This document shows, piece by piece, positions 1 to 5,461 of a DNA stretch of 10,575 bases (position 1 is the stretch's first letter; each line of letters begins with the position of its first letter). The notes beneath the pieces are model-generated. The model ran no database searches and had not been told where the DNA came from. It saw only the letters and a list, made by a program, of their open reading frames with translations. This stretch comes from Candidatus Saccharimonadales bacterium (lineage in GTDB: Bacteria; Patescibacteriota; Saccharimonadia; Saccharimonadales; Saccharimonadaceae), in assembly GCA_030145955.1 (NCBI GenBank), contig JASLCR010000041.1, forward strand, positions 1 to 10,575, given 5' to 3'. Made by a program: the position numbers and the translations under genes.

Positions 1-811
1 CTCAATTGGTCTACTAGGTATGGGCTGGACACTTGCAATTGCTATTGTACTCACATTACTCGCTGCAATTCATATGTTCTTTGTGCAAATTCCAGAAGAA
101 AAGATTGCTCACGACCCAGAGCTTGAAAATAAGAAGATCGATATCAAGGGCAGTATTGCTGCTATCAAAGCGGTGCCTGGGCTTGCGTGGCTTATATTCT
201 TCAATGTGTTTAATAACCTCATCGGTGGCGTCTATATGGCATTGATGGATCCGTATGGTCTTACGCTCTTCTCGGTTGAATGGTGGGGAATCGTACTCGG
301 GATTACCAGTACCGGCTTTATTATCGGTGGTATGCTGGTAGCAAAATTTGGCCTTGGCAAAAATCCCCTGCGAACCATGTTCCTTATTAATGTGATTATT
401 GCCTGTCTTGGTGCAGCGTTCGTCATTCGCGAGGCATGGTGGCTGTTCGCGCTCGGTATGTGGGTCTTTATGTCACTCATGCCAATGGTGGAAGCTGCCG
501 AACAAACAATTTTGCAGCGAGTCGTACCGCTTAAGCGCCAAGGCCGGGTGTTTGGTTTAGCGCAGGCACTTGAGTCTGGTGCGTCACCAATTAGTGCGTT
601 TTTGATCGGACCAATAGCGCAGTTCGGCCTTATTCCGTACATGAATAGCGACGCGGGTAAGGAAGCGTTTGGCTGGCTGCTTGGCGCGGGGCAGGCACGA
701 GGGATTGCTCTCGTATTTGTCATTGCTTCGCTCTTGATGCTCGTGCTGGTGCTATTCGCCTTCACTACAAAGGCATATCGACAGCTTTCTGATCATTACG
801 CCAAATCATAA
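1..811 (+). CDS. MFS transporter, C-terminal part (5' end outside window)
   Basis: The frame is open from the left edge (a Ser-Ile-Gly-Leu-Leu-Gly stretch precedes the first ATG at 20), so this is the C-terminal part of a longer gene and the ATG at 20 is probably internal. Counting from that ATG, hydrophobic segments lie near residues 5-23, 54-72, 89-108, 118-136, 140-155, 188-205 and 226-248, as expected for the second half of a 12-helix major facilitator. The stretch QGRVFGLAQALESGASP (174-190), after a charged VPLKR turn, resembles the DHA3 (macrolide/multidrug efflux) branch of the family. The likely role is proton-coupled export of a small molecule across the cytoplasmic membrane; the substrate cannot be read from the sequence. 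Translation stops with TAA at 809-811, just ahead of a hairpin terminator. Family assignment is firm, the subgroup is tentative. Confidence 0.85.
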   Translation, partial: SIGLLGMGWTLAIAIVLTLLAAIHMFFVQIPEEKIAHDPELENKKIDIKGSIAAIKAVPGLAWLIFFNVFNNLIGGVYMALMDPYGLTLFSVEWWGIVLGITSTGFIIGGMLVAKFGLGKNPLRTMFLINVIIACLGAAFVIREAWWLFALGMWVFMSLMPMVEAAEQTILQRVVPLKRQGRVFGLAQALESGASPISAFLIGPIAQFGLIPYMNSDAGKEAFGWLLGAGQARGIALVFVIASLLMLVLVLFAFTTKAYRQLSDHYAKS

Positions 812-827
812 ACGATTTTGGGGCATG

Positions 828-858
828 AAAAATCCCGCTACAAGTGAGCGGGATTTTT
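828..858. terminator. Bidirectional intrinsic terminator
   Basis: A perfect 12-base inverted repeat (828-839 with 847-858) closes a 7-base loop. The GC core CCCGCT/AGCGGG is flanked by A5 on one side and T5 on the other, so either strand gives a GC stem followed by U residues. It lies 17 bases after the MFS stop and 2 bases past the stop of the convergent minus-strand gene, so it probably ends both transcripts. Confidence 0.88.
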
Positions 859-859
859 A

Positions 860-1033
860 CTAGAAGATTTGGGCCACGATCCAGGCGGCTCCGGCGATTT
901 CTATAAAGAAAAGGCCAAGTCCGACTGGTGAACCCCAGCTAAACCAGCTTCCCCAAGCGCGCCAATTTTTGTGCGTCAGCTCGTACCAGTCTTTGCCGTA
1001 CTGTTCTTGCTCTTCCTTTGTCAGTTTTGACAT
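860..1033 (-). CDS. Small Trp-rich single-span membrane protein (57 aa), hypothetical
   Basis: This short gene was read directly from the minus strand. It starts with ATG at 1033-1031, carries AGGAG seven bases upstream, and stops with TAG at 862-860. The product begins MSKLTKEEQEQYGKDWYE, a charged hydrophilic head. It continues through an aromatic section with Trp at 16, 24, 27, 30 and 33, and ends in a hydrophobic helix (about 37-57, with one Glu and Trp51). Six Trp in 57 residues is unusual. The pattern suggests a small inner-membrane protein with a cytoplasmic N-terminus and an interfacial aromatic belt. I do not recognise the family. A promoter-like pair (1145-1172), a structured leader and a strong ribosome-binding site upstream, plus a terminator directly after the stop, support it as a real single-gene unit. 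Confidence 0.75.
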   Translation of the reverse strand: MSKLTKEEQEQYGKDWYELTHKNWRAWGSWFSWGSPVGLGLFFIEIAGAAWIVAQIF

Positions 1034-1039
1034 AGCGAG

Positions 1040-1138
1040 ACTCCTATTAATTGTTAATAAAAGCCCCGAATAAGTGCAGTGCCGGTGGCAAGTTATTCCC
1101 TCGGGGCGGGCCTTGCGGTGAGTGCGGACTTATGTGCT
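1040..1138 (-). promoter_or_regulatory. Structured leader with terminator-like hairpin
   Basis: About 100 bases separate the putative promoter from the start of the 57-residue gene. Read on the minus strand, GCCCCGA (1107-1101) can pair with TCGGGGC (1069-1063), enclosing a nested GAATAA/TTATTC option and a TGCC-ACC-GGCA hairpin. TTTTATT follows (1062-1056). This is terminator-like and sits just before the ribosome-binding site, so it may be an attenuator, or the 3' end of a short RNA of about 80 bases. It matches no riboswitch or known small RNA that I recognise. Confidence 0.4.
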
Positions 1139-1144
1139 ACCAGT

Positions 1145-1172
1145 AGTATACTCCGAACTTTCGAAAATACAA
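1145..1172 (-). promoter_or_regulatory. Promoter for the 57-aa gene or leader RNA
   Basis: On the minus strand TTGTAT (1172-1167) is followed after 16 bases by TATACT (1150-1145). The -10 is one base from consensus; the -35 keeps only its TTG. Transcription would begin near 1138. The -35 lies in the T-rich tail of the terminator of the upstream LPXTG gene, a compact arrangement. Confidence 0.5.
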
Positions 1173-1203
1173 AACTACCCTGCCAGAAAATGACAGGGTA
1201 GTT
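1173..1203 (-). terminator. Intrinsic terminator of the LPXTG gene
   Basis: AACTACCCTG (1173-1182) pairs with CAGGGTAGTT (1194-1203). In minus-strand RNA the stem extends to 13 pairs through one G-U wobble, with a 5-base loop, and is followed by TTTTGTATTTT. Only the minus strand has the U-rich tail, so it ends transcription of the gene at 1262-2131. Confidence 0.85.
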
Positions 1204-1261
1204 CATGCTTGTGTCTGAAGGACATCCTTCTGTGACAGAGAGATGGAGCGGTCAGACTCGT

Positions 1262-2131
1262 TTAGCCAAGAGTGTTGCGGCGCTGGAGAGCGTAAGCTGC
1301 TCCGGCAACAAGTGCACTAAGTACAGTACCAACAACCATGCCGTTTGCACCAGTACGTGGAAGCTCAGTCGCTACTGGAACTTCTTTTTCAGCACATTTG
1401 CTTAGATCTTTAGTGTACTTGCTGCTATCAAATTCATTCTCTTTGATAGTCACAACCTTACCAGATTCTACTTCACATACAGTGATTTCACCTGGCTTTG
1501 GTGCTTCTGCACAATCAGCAAGATTCTTGCTGTGCTTTTTGCTGTCGAAGTCTTTTTCATCAATAGTGATGATTTTCTTCGAAGCAAGTTCACATACCTT
1601 GATCTTCTTTGCTTCTGGTGTCGGACAGTCAACCTTTACCTTGAACTGTACAAATCGGATTTCTTGCATTGATACGTTAACTGTGCCAATGTTTACTCCA
1701 CTTGTAGTAAGTGTGTCAGGTAGGCTTTGAAGCTTTTTGTTGCTCGCATCAAGCAGTTCGGCTGAACCATTGATGTAGCTAAGCTTACCAGCTTTGCTTA
1801 GGTTGATAGTCATCGTGTCACTTACGGCAGTCGGGTCAGCATATGGAGAGCTGATCGTAGCCTTTGAGACATGAGACGTTGTTGTCTGGTTTGGTAGTGC
1901 GACGCTAACAGTCGTATTCTCAACAATGCCAGGACCGGCATTATGAGCACGAACTTTTAAGGTCACTGTATCACCACAAGTAGCACTTGCAGGGTCAACT
2001 GCTACGCCATTCTGTGGTGAGTAGTAGAAGTTGCCTTCCGGAAACTGACCCCGTCCAAGGGCAGAGACACTTGTAGCGGCAACAATTGGTACCATCATGA
2101 TACCAAGGGCAATCGTAAGTAGCTTTTTCAT
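1262..2131 (-). CDS. LPXTG-anchored surface protein with two cysteine-paired repeats
   Basis: The start is the ATG at 2131-2129 (289 aa), preceded by AGGAG at 2141-2137 and opening with MKKLLTIALGIMM, a normal signal peptide; the reading frame extends 17 codons upstream but those lack a signal. After predicted cleavage near residue 25 come a beta-rich region (about 45-168) resembling DUF11/CARDB-type Ig-like domains, and two copies of a ~33-residue unit (175-207 and 214-246). Each unit has the pattern VCE-x8-TI-x4-DxxKxxxxLxxC and holds two cysteines. At the C-terminus LPRTG (257-261) is followed by a hydrophobic helix and RRNTLG, a classical sortase signal. The protein is therefore inferred to be exported, cleaved by a sortase and linked to the cell wall or a surface polymer. 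The ligand is unknown. No sortase gene lies in the window. It ends in TAA and has its own terminator. Confidence 0.85.
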   Translation of the reverse strand: MKKLLTIALGIMMVPIVAATSVSALGRGQFPEGNFYYSPQNGVAVDPASATCGDTVTLKVRAHNAGPGIVENTTVSVALPNQTTTSHVSKATISSPYADPTAVSDTMTINLSKAGKLSYINGSAELLDASNKKLQSLPDTLTTSGVNIGTVNVSMQEIRFVQFKVKVDCPTPEAKKIKVCELASKKIITIDEKDFDSKKHSKNLADCAEAPKPGEITVCEVESGKVVTIKENEFDSSKYTKDLSKCAEKEVPVATELPRTGANGMVVGTVLSALVAGAAYALQRRNTLG

Positions 2132-2178
2132 AAGAACTCCTAACTTAATTAAAAACTCACATTGATATTCTTTGCATG

Positions 2179-2290
2179 ACAAAACAAACTAGATAGTCAT
2201 CGCATCTTTAAGTGATGTACGCGGGGCGCACGGTCTTCTGGGGTTACCAGAACCGTGCGCCACCGCGACATCAACTACTGCTAGACAGGC
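2179..2290. repeat. Left arm of the ~100-base inverted repeat bracketing the G+C-rich gene
   Basis: Compared with the reverse complement of 3529-3629, this arm shares a 16-base block (2185-2200, CAAACTAGATAGTCAT), an 8-base block TCTTTAAG (2205-2212), a 14-base block GACATCAACTACTG (2267-2280) and ACAGGC (2285-2290), all in the same order. A partial ACAAA match precedes the first block. The middle differs between arms. The inner end overlaps the last codons of the cassette gene, whose TAG stop sits at 2283-2281. Confidence 0.75.
2213..2273. terminator. Very long GC-rich hairpin after the G+C-rich gene
   Basis: Four perfectly paired runs stack on one another: 2213-2218 with 2268-2273, 2220-2224 with 2263-2267, 2225-2234 with 2252-2261, and 2237-2241 with 2247-2251. 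That is 26 pairs around a 5-base loop (2242-2246) with three small bulges. It begins eight bases past the stop of the minus-strand gene, so it could terminate its transcript. No T run follows on the minus strand, so it is not a canonical intrinsic terminator. A folded recombination site is an alternative reading. Confidence 0.55.
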
Positions 2291-3387
2291 ATCCGCTCCA
2301 CCTGACCGGTCTTGGTGTAGACCGGAGAGGTCAGGCCAGAGCCGTCCCTCACCTGAAGGCTGATCTCGACCTCCACGCCGACCGACTGGTTGGCACGGAT
2401 GTAGAAGGTGCAGACCTTCTGGCTGCCCTCGATGTCGCAGATCGTCGGGTGATTCGCATCACCGGTGACGATCACGGCACCTCCGGAGACCGAGTAGATG
2501 AGGTCCACCGCGCCGCCGTCTTCGGGATCACTCCCGACGACCTTGACACGGTAGTACTCGCCCGGCTCCAGGTGAGCAGACCACTGGACGATCTCGCCCT
2601 CCGGCCGGTTGTTCGCCGGAACGTCACACTTCTCGACCGTGACGGTCGTGGAGGTGGACTTCTTGGCGTTCTTCAGCGTCACGTTCACCGTGTAGGTGCC
2701 GGGCGCGAAGCCCGAGAAGCTGAAGGGGATCGTGCCACCGGCCGAAACCGGCTTCTCCACCGACTGGCTGCCGATGGAGATGATGGCGGTGTCCGCGGTG
2801 TCGTTGGGGTTGCCAACGGTGCCGCTGATGACGCCGGTCGTCTCGCCGGGCTTGACACAGGCCTGCGCCTGCGCCGTGATGGTCGGCTTCTCGAGCTCCA
2901 CCGCGGGCGGCGGGGTGACCGGGATCCGGACGCATCCGGTTGCGACCCAGCCGCTGAACGAGTCCTTGACCTTCTGGAAGGTCATGGCCCACGTTCGTAC
3001 GCGGCCGTTGGCGATCGACTTGGACAGCGCGCGTGCCTTCACGCGCTGCTTGACGCTTACCGACATCGCGGCCTGGCTGCCGATCCAGCCCGGCGGGCAG
3101 GGGTCGGTCTTCAGAGCCACGTGGAACGTGACCGTGAGCTTCCCCTTGCACTTCGAGAACGGGTCTCGGGGGGGTGCGGGGCTCTCGACCTTGCCGGCGC
3201 GGGCCTTGCAGCCCATCTTCTTCATGATCTTCGTGTTGAACGAAGCCGTGATGTTGAGCATGTCGGGCGTGACCTTGGTCGGTGGCGGCATGGTCGGGGT
3301 GTCAGCGTTCGCGGTAGAGGCGACCGAGGTCAGCCCCACCGCGACGATGAGCGCGGTCAGGATGGTGAAAACGAACTTGCGGATCAT
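2281..3387 (-). CDS. Secreted Ig-like, cysteine-containing protein of foreign composition, hypothetical
   Basis: ATG at 3387-3385 with AGGAGG five bases upstream gives 368 aa. The N-terminus MIRKFVFTILTALIVAVGL plus SVASTANA-D is a signal peptide with a likely AxA cleavage near residue 28. The mature part has a Cys-containing N-terminal section (30-158), a Pro-rich linker (156-168), an Ig/CARDB-like beta domain (169-253, with GTYTVNVTLKN near 230-240) and a C-terminal cadherin/PKD-like beta domain (262-362). Eight cysteines (60, 80, 97, 152, 177, 254, 317, 326) would allow four disulfides. No LPXTG motif or anchor is seen, so it is probably released. Codons strongly prefer G/C at position 3, unlike every neighbour: by hand count 2881-2940 is 75% G+C, against 43% in 4381-4440 of uvrC. 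I do not recognise the family. Inverted repeats bracket it and one overlaps its stop, suggesting acquisition as a cassette, perhaps from a high-G+C organism such as an actinobacterium. Confidence 0.75.
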   Translation of the reverse strand: MIRKFVFTILTALIVAVGLTSVASTANADTPTMPPPTKVTPDMLNITASFNTKIMKKMGCKARAGKVESPAPPRDPFSKCKGKLTVTFHVALKTDPCPPGWIGSQAAMSVSVKQRVKARALSKSIANGRVRTWAMTFQKVKDSFSGWVATGCVRIPVTPPPAVELEKPTITAQAQACVKPGETTGVISGTVGNPNDTADTAIISIGSQSVEKPVSAGGTIPFSFSGFAPGTYTVNVTLKNAKKSTSTTVTVEKCDVPANNRPEGEIVQWSAHLEPGEYYRVKVVGSDPEDGGAVDLIYSVSGGAVIVTGDANHPTICDIEGSQKVCTFYIRANQSVGVEVEISLQVRDGSGLTSPVYTKTGQVERMPV

Positions 3388-3448
3388 GATGTCCTCCTGG
3401 ACGTTGAGCGCGGCATCCAGCCACGCATGGTGGTTGGATGATTACGCC

Positions 3449-3526
3449 GTGTCTCCTGAGAACAGTCTGATGACAGACACGGTGCACGCTATTCGCTATC
3501 ATGTAAGATAACGAGCAGCGTGCGCC
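3449..3526. other. Two hairpins upstream of the G+C-rich gene
   Basis: GTCTG-ATGA-CAGAC (3465-3478) can nest in GTGTCT/AGACAC (3449-3454 with 3475-3480). Directly next to it, 3481-3490 pairs with 3517-3526 (one G-T wobble), and the stem continues imperfectly inward to a loop at 3501-3506. They lie in the untranslated leader of the minus-strand gene, between its start and the right repeat arm. No clear -10/-35 pair was found here, so the promoter of that gene is unassigned. Confidence 0.4.
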
Positions 3527-3528
3527 GT

Positions 3529-3629
3529 GCCTGTAGTTTGCAGTAGTTGATGTCTTGGGTTTGTTCCGTGAGCGGGCGAACCGCTTCAAACGTACTTAAA
3601 GACCCATGACTATCTAGTTTGCGATTTGT
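3529..3629. repeat. Right arm of the ~100-base inverted repeat
   Basis: Read on the plus strand it holds GCCTGT (3529-3534), CAGTAGTTGATGTC (3541-3554), CTTAAAGA (3595-3602) and ATGACTATCTAGTTTG (3606-3621), exact inverted copies of the left-arm blocks in the same order. Its middle differs from the left arm but is also self-complementary: GTTTG/CAAAC (3559-3563 with 3587-3591) and GAGCGG/CCGCTT (3570-3575 with 3581-3586). The outer end crosses into AT-rich sequence. Confidence 0.75.
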
Positions 3630-3849
3630 TATTACGTATACTATAGTCGCAAAACTATTCTTGGCTAAATTGTTAAGCGACTCCTCACACGCACTAGGAA
3701 AGAGAAGTACAGATAAAGATCTGCCTTTTCTACCTTCCTACACTCCTCGCAGAGGTTAATTACATATTACCACAAACAGTAAACAATGTCAATACTTACA
3801 ACACAAAAAAAGTCAAGCGCAAGCGAAATAGCAACAGAGGTAGTGTATA
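3622..3849. other. AT-rich intergenic region with a structured element; no gene seen
   Basis: No convincing reading frame is present. A -10-like TATACT (3637-3642) without a good -35 is straddled by an inverted repeat (TAGTTTGCGA at 3615-3624 with TCGCAAAACTA at 3647-3657, one extra base). An imperfect hairpin spans 3695-3740: TAGGAA/TTCCTA outer stem, GAGAAG/CTTTTC middle stem (3702-3707 with 3725-3730), and CAGAT/ATCTG inner stem with AAAG loop. ACTCCTC occurs on both sides (3680-3686, 3742-3748). The region could encode a small RNA or a uvrC leader. Confidence 0.35.
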
Positions 3850-5409
3850 ATGATAGCTGTGAATAAAGCACTTGAAGATAAGCTAAAGACATTGCCTCGC
3901 TCTCCTGGGGTGTATTTTCATAAGTCTGAGACAGGGGAGATTATCTATGTTGGCAAGGCGGCGGTGCTGAAAAACCGAGTTCGGCAATATTTCCAAAGCT
4001 CCCGAGGGTTTGACAATAAAACTCTTGCACTTGTGAATGAGATTCATGATACCGACTGGGTAGAGACAGAAAGCGAGATTGATGCGCTTTTCCTGGAGTC
4101 AGAGATGGTAAAGCGCTATATGCCACGTTACAACGTGCTACTACGTGACGATAAAAGTCAGATGTTTGTGCGGATTGATATGAAAAGCGAGTGGCCAACT
4201 GTTACCTTTACACGCAATCCTCACGATGATGGAGCTGAGTATTACGGTCCGTTTTATAACGGCTATGCGCTAAAGAATGCCATTCGTTATCTTAGAAAAG
4301 TGTTTCCCTACTTCATAAAACCACCTATTAAAGAGTCGTCAAAGCTCGATCAAGATCTTGGTCTTAGTCCGCGTATGAGCGAAGGATCAGAGGCATACAA
4401 GGCAAATCTGCGCAAATTGATCACCTATATCAAGGGGAATCGCAAAGCAATCACTGCGGAGCTCGAGAAAGAGATGAAGCAGGCAGCTGCAGAGCAGCGC
4501 TTTGAGACGGCGGTACAGCTACGCAATAAATTGGGCTACATGAAAGAGCTTCAACGTCGGGTGATGTTTGGGGATCGAGAATTTCTTGATATCTCGAAAG
4601 ACAAGGCACTTAGCGATCTTATGGAGCTTTTTAGCCTCAAAACTATTCCCAAACGTATTGAAGGGTACGATATCTCACACCAGGGTGGCATGAATGTGGT
4701 GGCAAGCATGGTGGTATTTACGAATGGCGTAAGTGACCGGGCTGAATATCGTAAGTTTAAGACGAAAATAGAGAAGAACGATGACGTAGGTAACATGCAC
4801 GAGACATTGCTGCGACGCTTCTCAGAGAAAAACATTAAAAGCTGGGGTATGCCAGAACTCGTATTGATCGACGGCGGCAAGCGACAGCTTGATGCGGCTC
4901 TAAGAGCTGTGGCAGAGCGGGGGGTAGTGGTGCCGATGATTAGTATTGCAAAGCGTGAAGAAGAGGTGATTATCCACCGTTCAAAATCGCACATTGCCCT
5001 TGATTTTCTCGAGCAGCTTCAAATGAATCCGAAGCCCGGTGTTGGTGTATTTACTGAGGGTGAATATATTGTGGTGAATTTGCACCTTGGGCAGCGTAAT
5101 GCGGGTGCTCACTCAAAGAATCTGGGCGGCGGGGTGTCAATGAGTCCCTATAGTCATGTCGTAAAGTTATTCCAGCGTATTCGTGACGAGTCGCATCGTT
5201 TTGCGGTGAGTTATCATACGGTGTTAAAGCGTAAAAAACAGACAGAAAGTAGCTTAGAGTCAATCCCGGGCATCGGCCCAGCAACAAGGAAGAAGTTGAT
5301 CAAGCAGCTTGGTAGTTTGCGTAAAGTTGAACAGGCAGATATTTCTGAGCTTGCTGCGGTAATTGGTTCTCAAAAAGCCGAGCTTGTAAAGCGTTATTTG
5401 TCGGCATGA
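3850..5409 (+). CDS. uvrC: Excinuclease ABC subunit C (UvrC), cysteine-free
   Basis: UvrC is recruited by UvrB at DNA lesions and makes the 3' and 5' cuts of nucleotide excision repair. The 519-aa product has the family order. First is a GIY-YIG nuclease (about 15-95; GVY at 20-22, YVG at 33-35, probable catalytic Glu in LFLESEMVK). Next come a UVR motif (about 204-238) and the RNase H-like nuclease with GYDISH (Asp274), LIDGGKRQLD (Asp341) and RDESHRF (His449). A helix-hairpin-helix tail (about 468-515, IPGIGPATRKKL) completes it. It is somewhat shorter than the ~600 residues of model UvrC proteins. There is no cysteine anywhere: the usual CLxYxLGxCxxPC segment reads KLDQDLGLSPRM. ATG 3850 is preferred because GAGGT lies eight bases upstream; a GTG nine bases in is an alternative. 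It ends in TGA, and the promoter of the next gene starts inside its last codons. Confidence 0.96.
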   Translation: MIAVNKALEDKLKTLPRSPGVYFHKSETGEIIYVGKAAVLKNRVRQYFQSSRGFDNKTLALVNEIHDTDWVETESEIDALFLESEMVKRYMPRYNVLLRDDKSQMFVRIDMKSEWPTVTFTRNPHDDGAEYYGPFYNGYALKNAIRYLRKVFPYFIKPPIKESSKLDQDLGLSPRMSEGSEAYKANLRKLITYIKGNRKAITAELEKEMKQAAAEQRFETAVQLRNKLGYMKELQRRVMFGDREFLDISKDKALSDLMELFSLKTIPKRIEGYDISHQGGMNVVASMVVFTNGVSDRAEYRKFKTKIEKNDDVGNMHETLLRRFSEKNIKSWGMPELVLIDGGKRQLDAALRAVAERGVVVPMISIAKREEEVIIHRSKSHIALDFLEQLQMNPKPGVGVFTEGEYIVVNLHLGQRNAGAHSKNLGGGVSMSPYSHVVKLFQRIRDESHRFAVSYHTVLKRKKQTESSLESIPGIGPATRKKLIKQLGSLRKVEQADISELAAVIGSQKAELVKRYLSA

Positions 5410-5427
5410 TAATGCTCGTGCTATAAT
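5398..5427 (+). promoter_or_regulatory. Promoter of the prepilin-propeller gene
   Basis: TTGTCG (5398-5403) and a perfect TATAAT (5422-5427) are 18 bases apart, with TG one base before the -10 (extended -10). Transcription should begin near 5434, giving a leader of about 28 bases with GAGGT (5448-5452) as a spaced ribosome-binding site. The -35 lies in the last codons of uvrC, so the next gene can be expressed independently of it. Confidence 0.75.
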
Positions 5428-5461
5428 CACGCTATAAACTAAGCCGCGAGGTCTCTAAGGT

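Noticed and set aside
1216..1229. GAAGGA-CA-TCCTTC palindrome after the LPXTG stop
   Set aside because: It is short, without a T run, and a much better terminator follows at 1173-1203.
2212..3441. A 409-codon open frame on the plus strand across the G+C-rich region
   Set aside because: It is antisense to the signal-peptide gene, its product is dominated by Arg/Asp/Gly/Leu low-complexity text typical of the opposite strand of a G+C-rich gene, and it has no sensible domain or ribosome-binding site.
3302..3589. A 95-codon minus-strand frame overlapping the start of the G+C-rich gene
   Set aside because: It runs through the hairpins and into the signal-peptide region out of frame, has no ribosome-binding site, and its product is Arg/His-rich without recognisable features.
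2185..3621. Integron gene cassette with attC sites
   Set aside because: The arms are inverted with respect to each other and lack RYYYAAC/GTTRRRY cores, and no integrase is in the window. Kept only as an analogy.
2179..3629. Ordinary insertion sequence or composite transposon
   Set aside because: No transposase-like protein is encoded between the arms, and the bases outside the arms show no target-site duplication.
3846..3851. TATAAT overlapping the uvrC ATG as a leaderless promoter for a GTG start at 3859
   Set aside because: No -35 element is visible, and GAGGT at an ideal distance supports ATG 3850. The match may be chance in AT-rich sequence.
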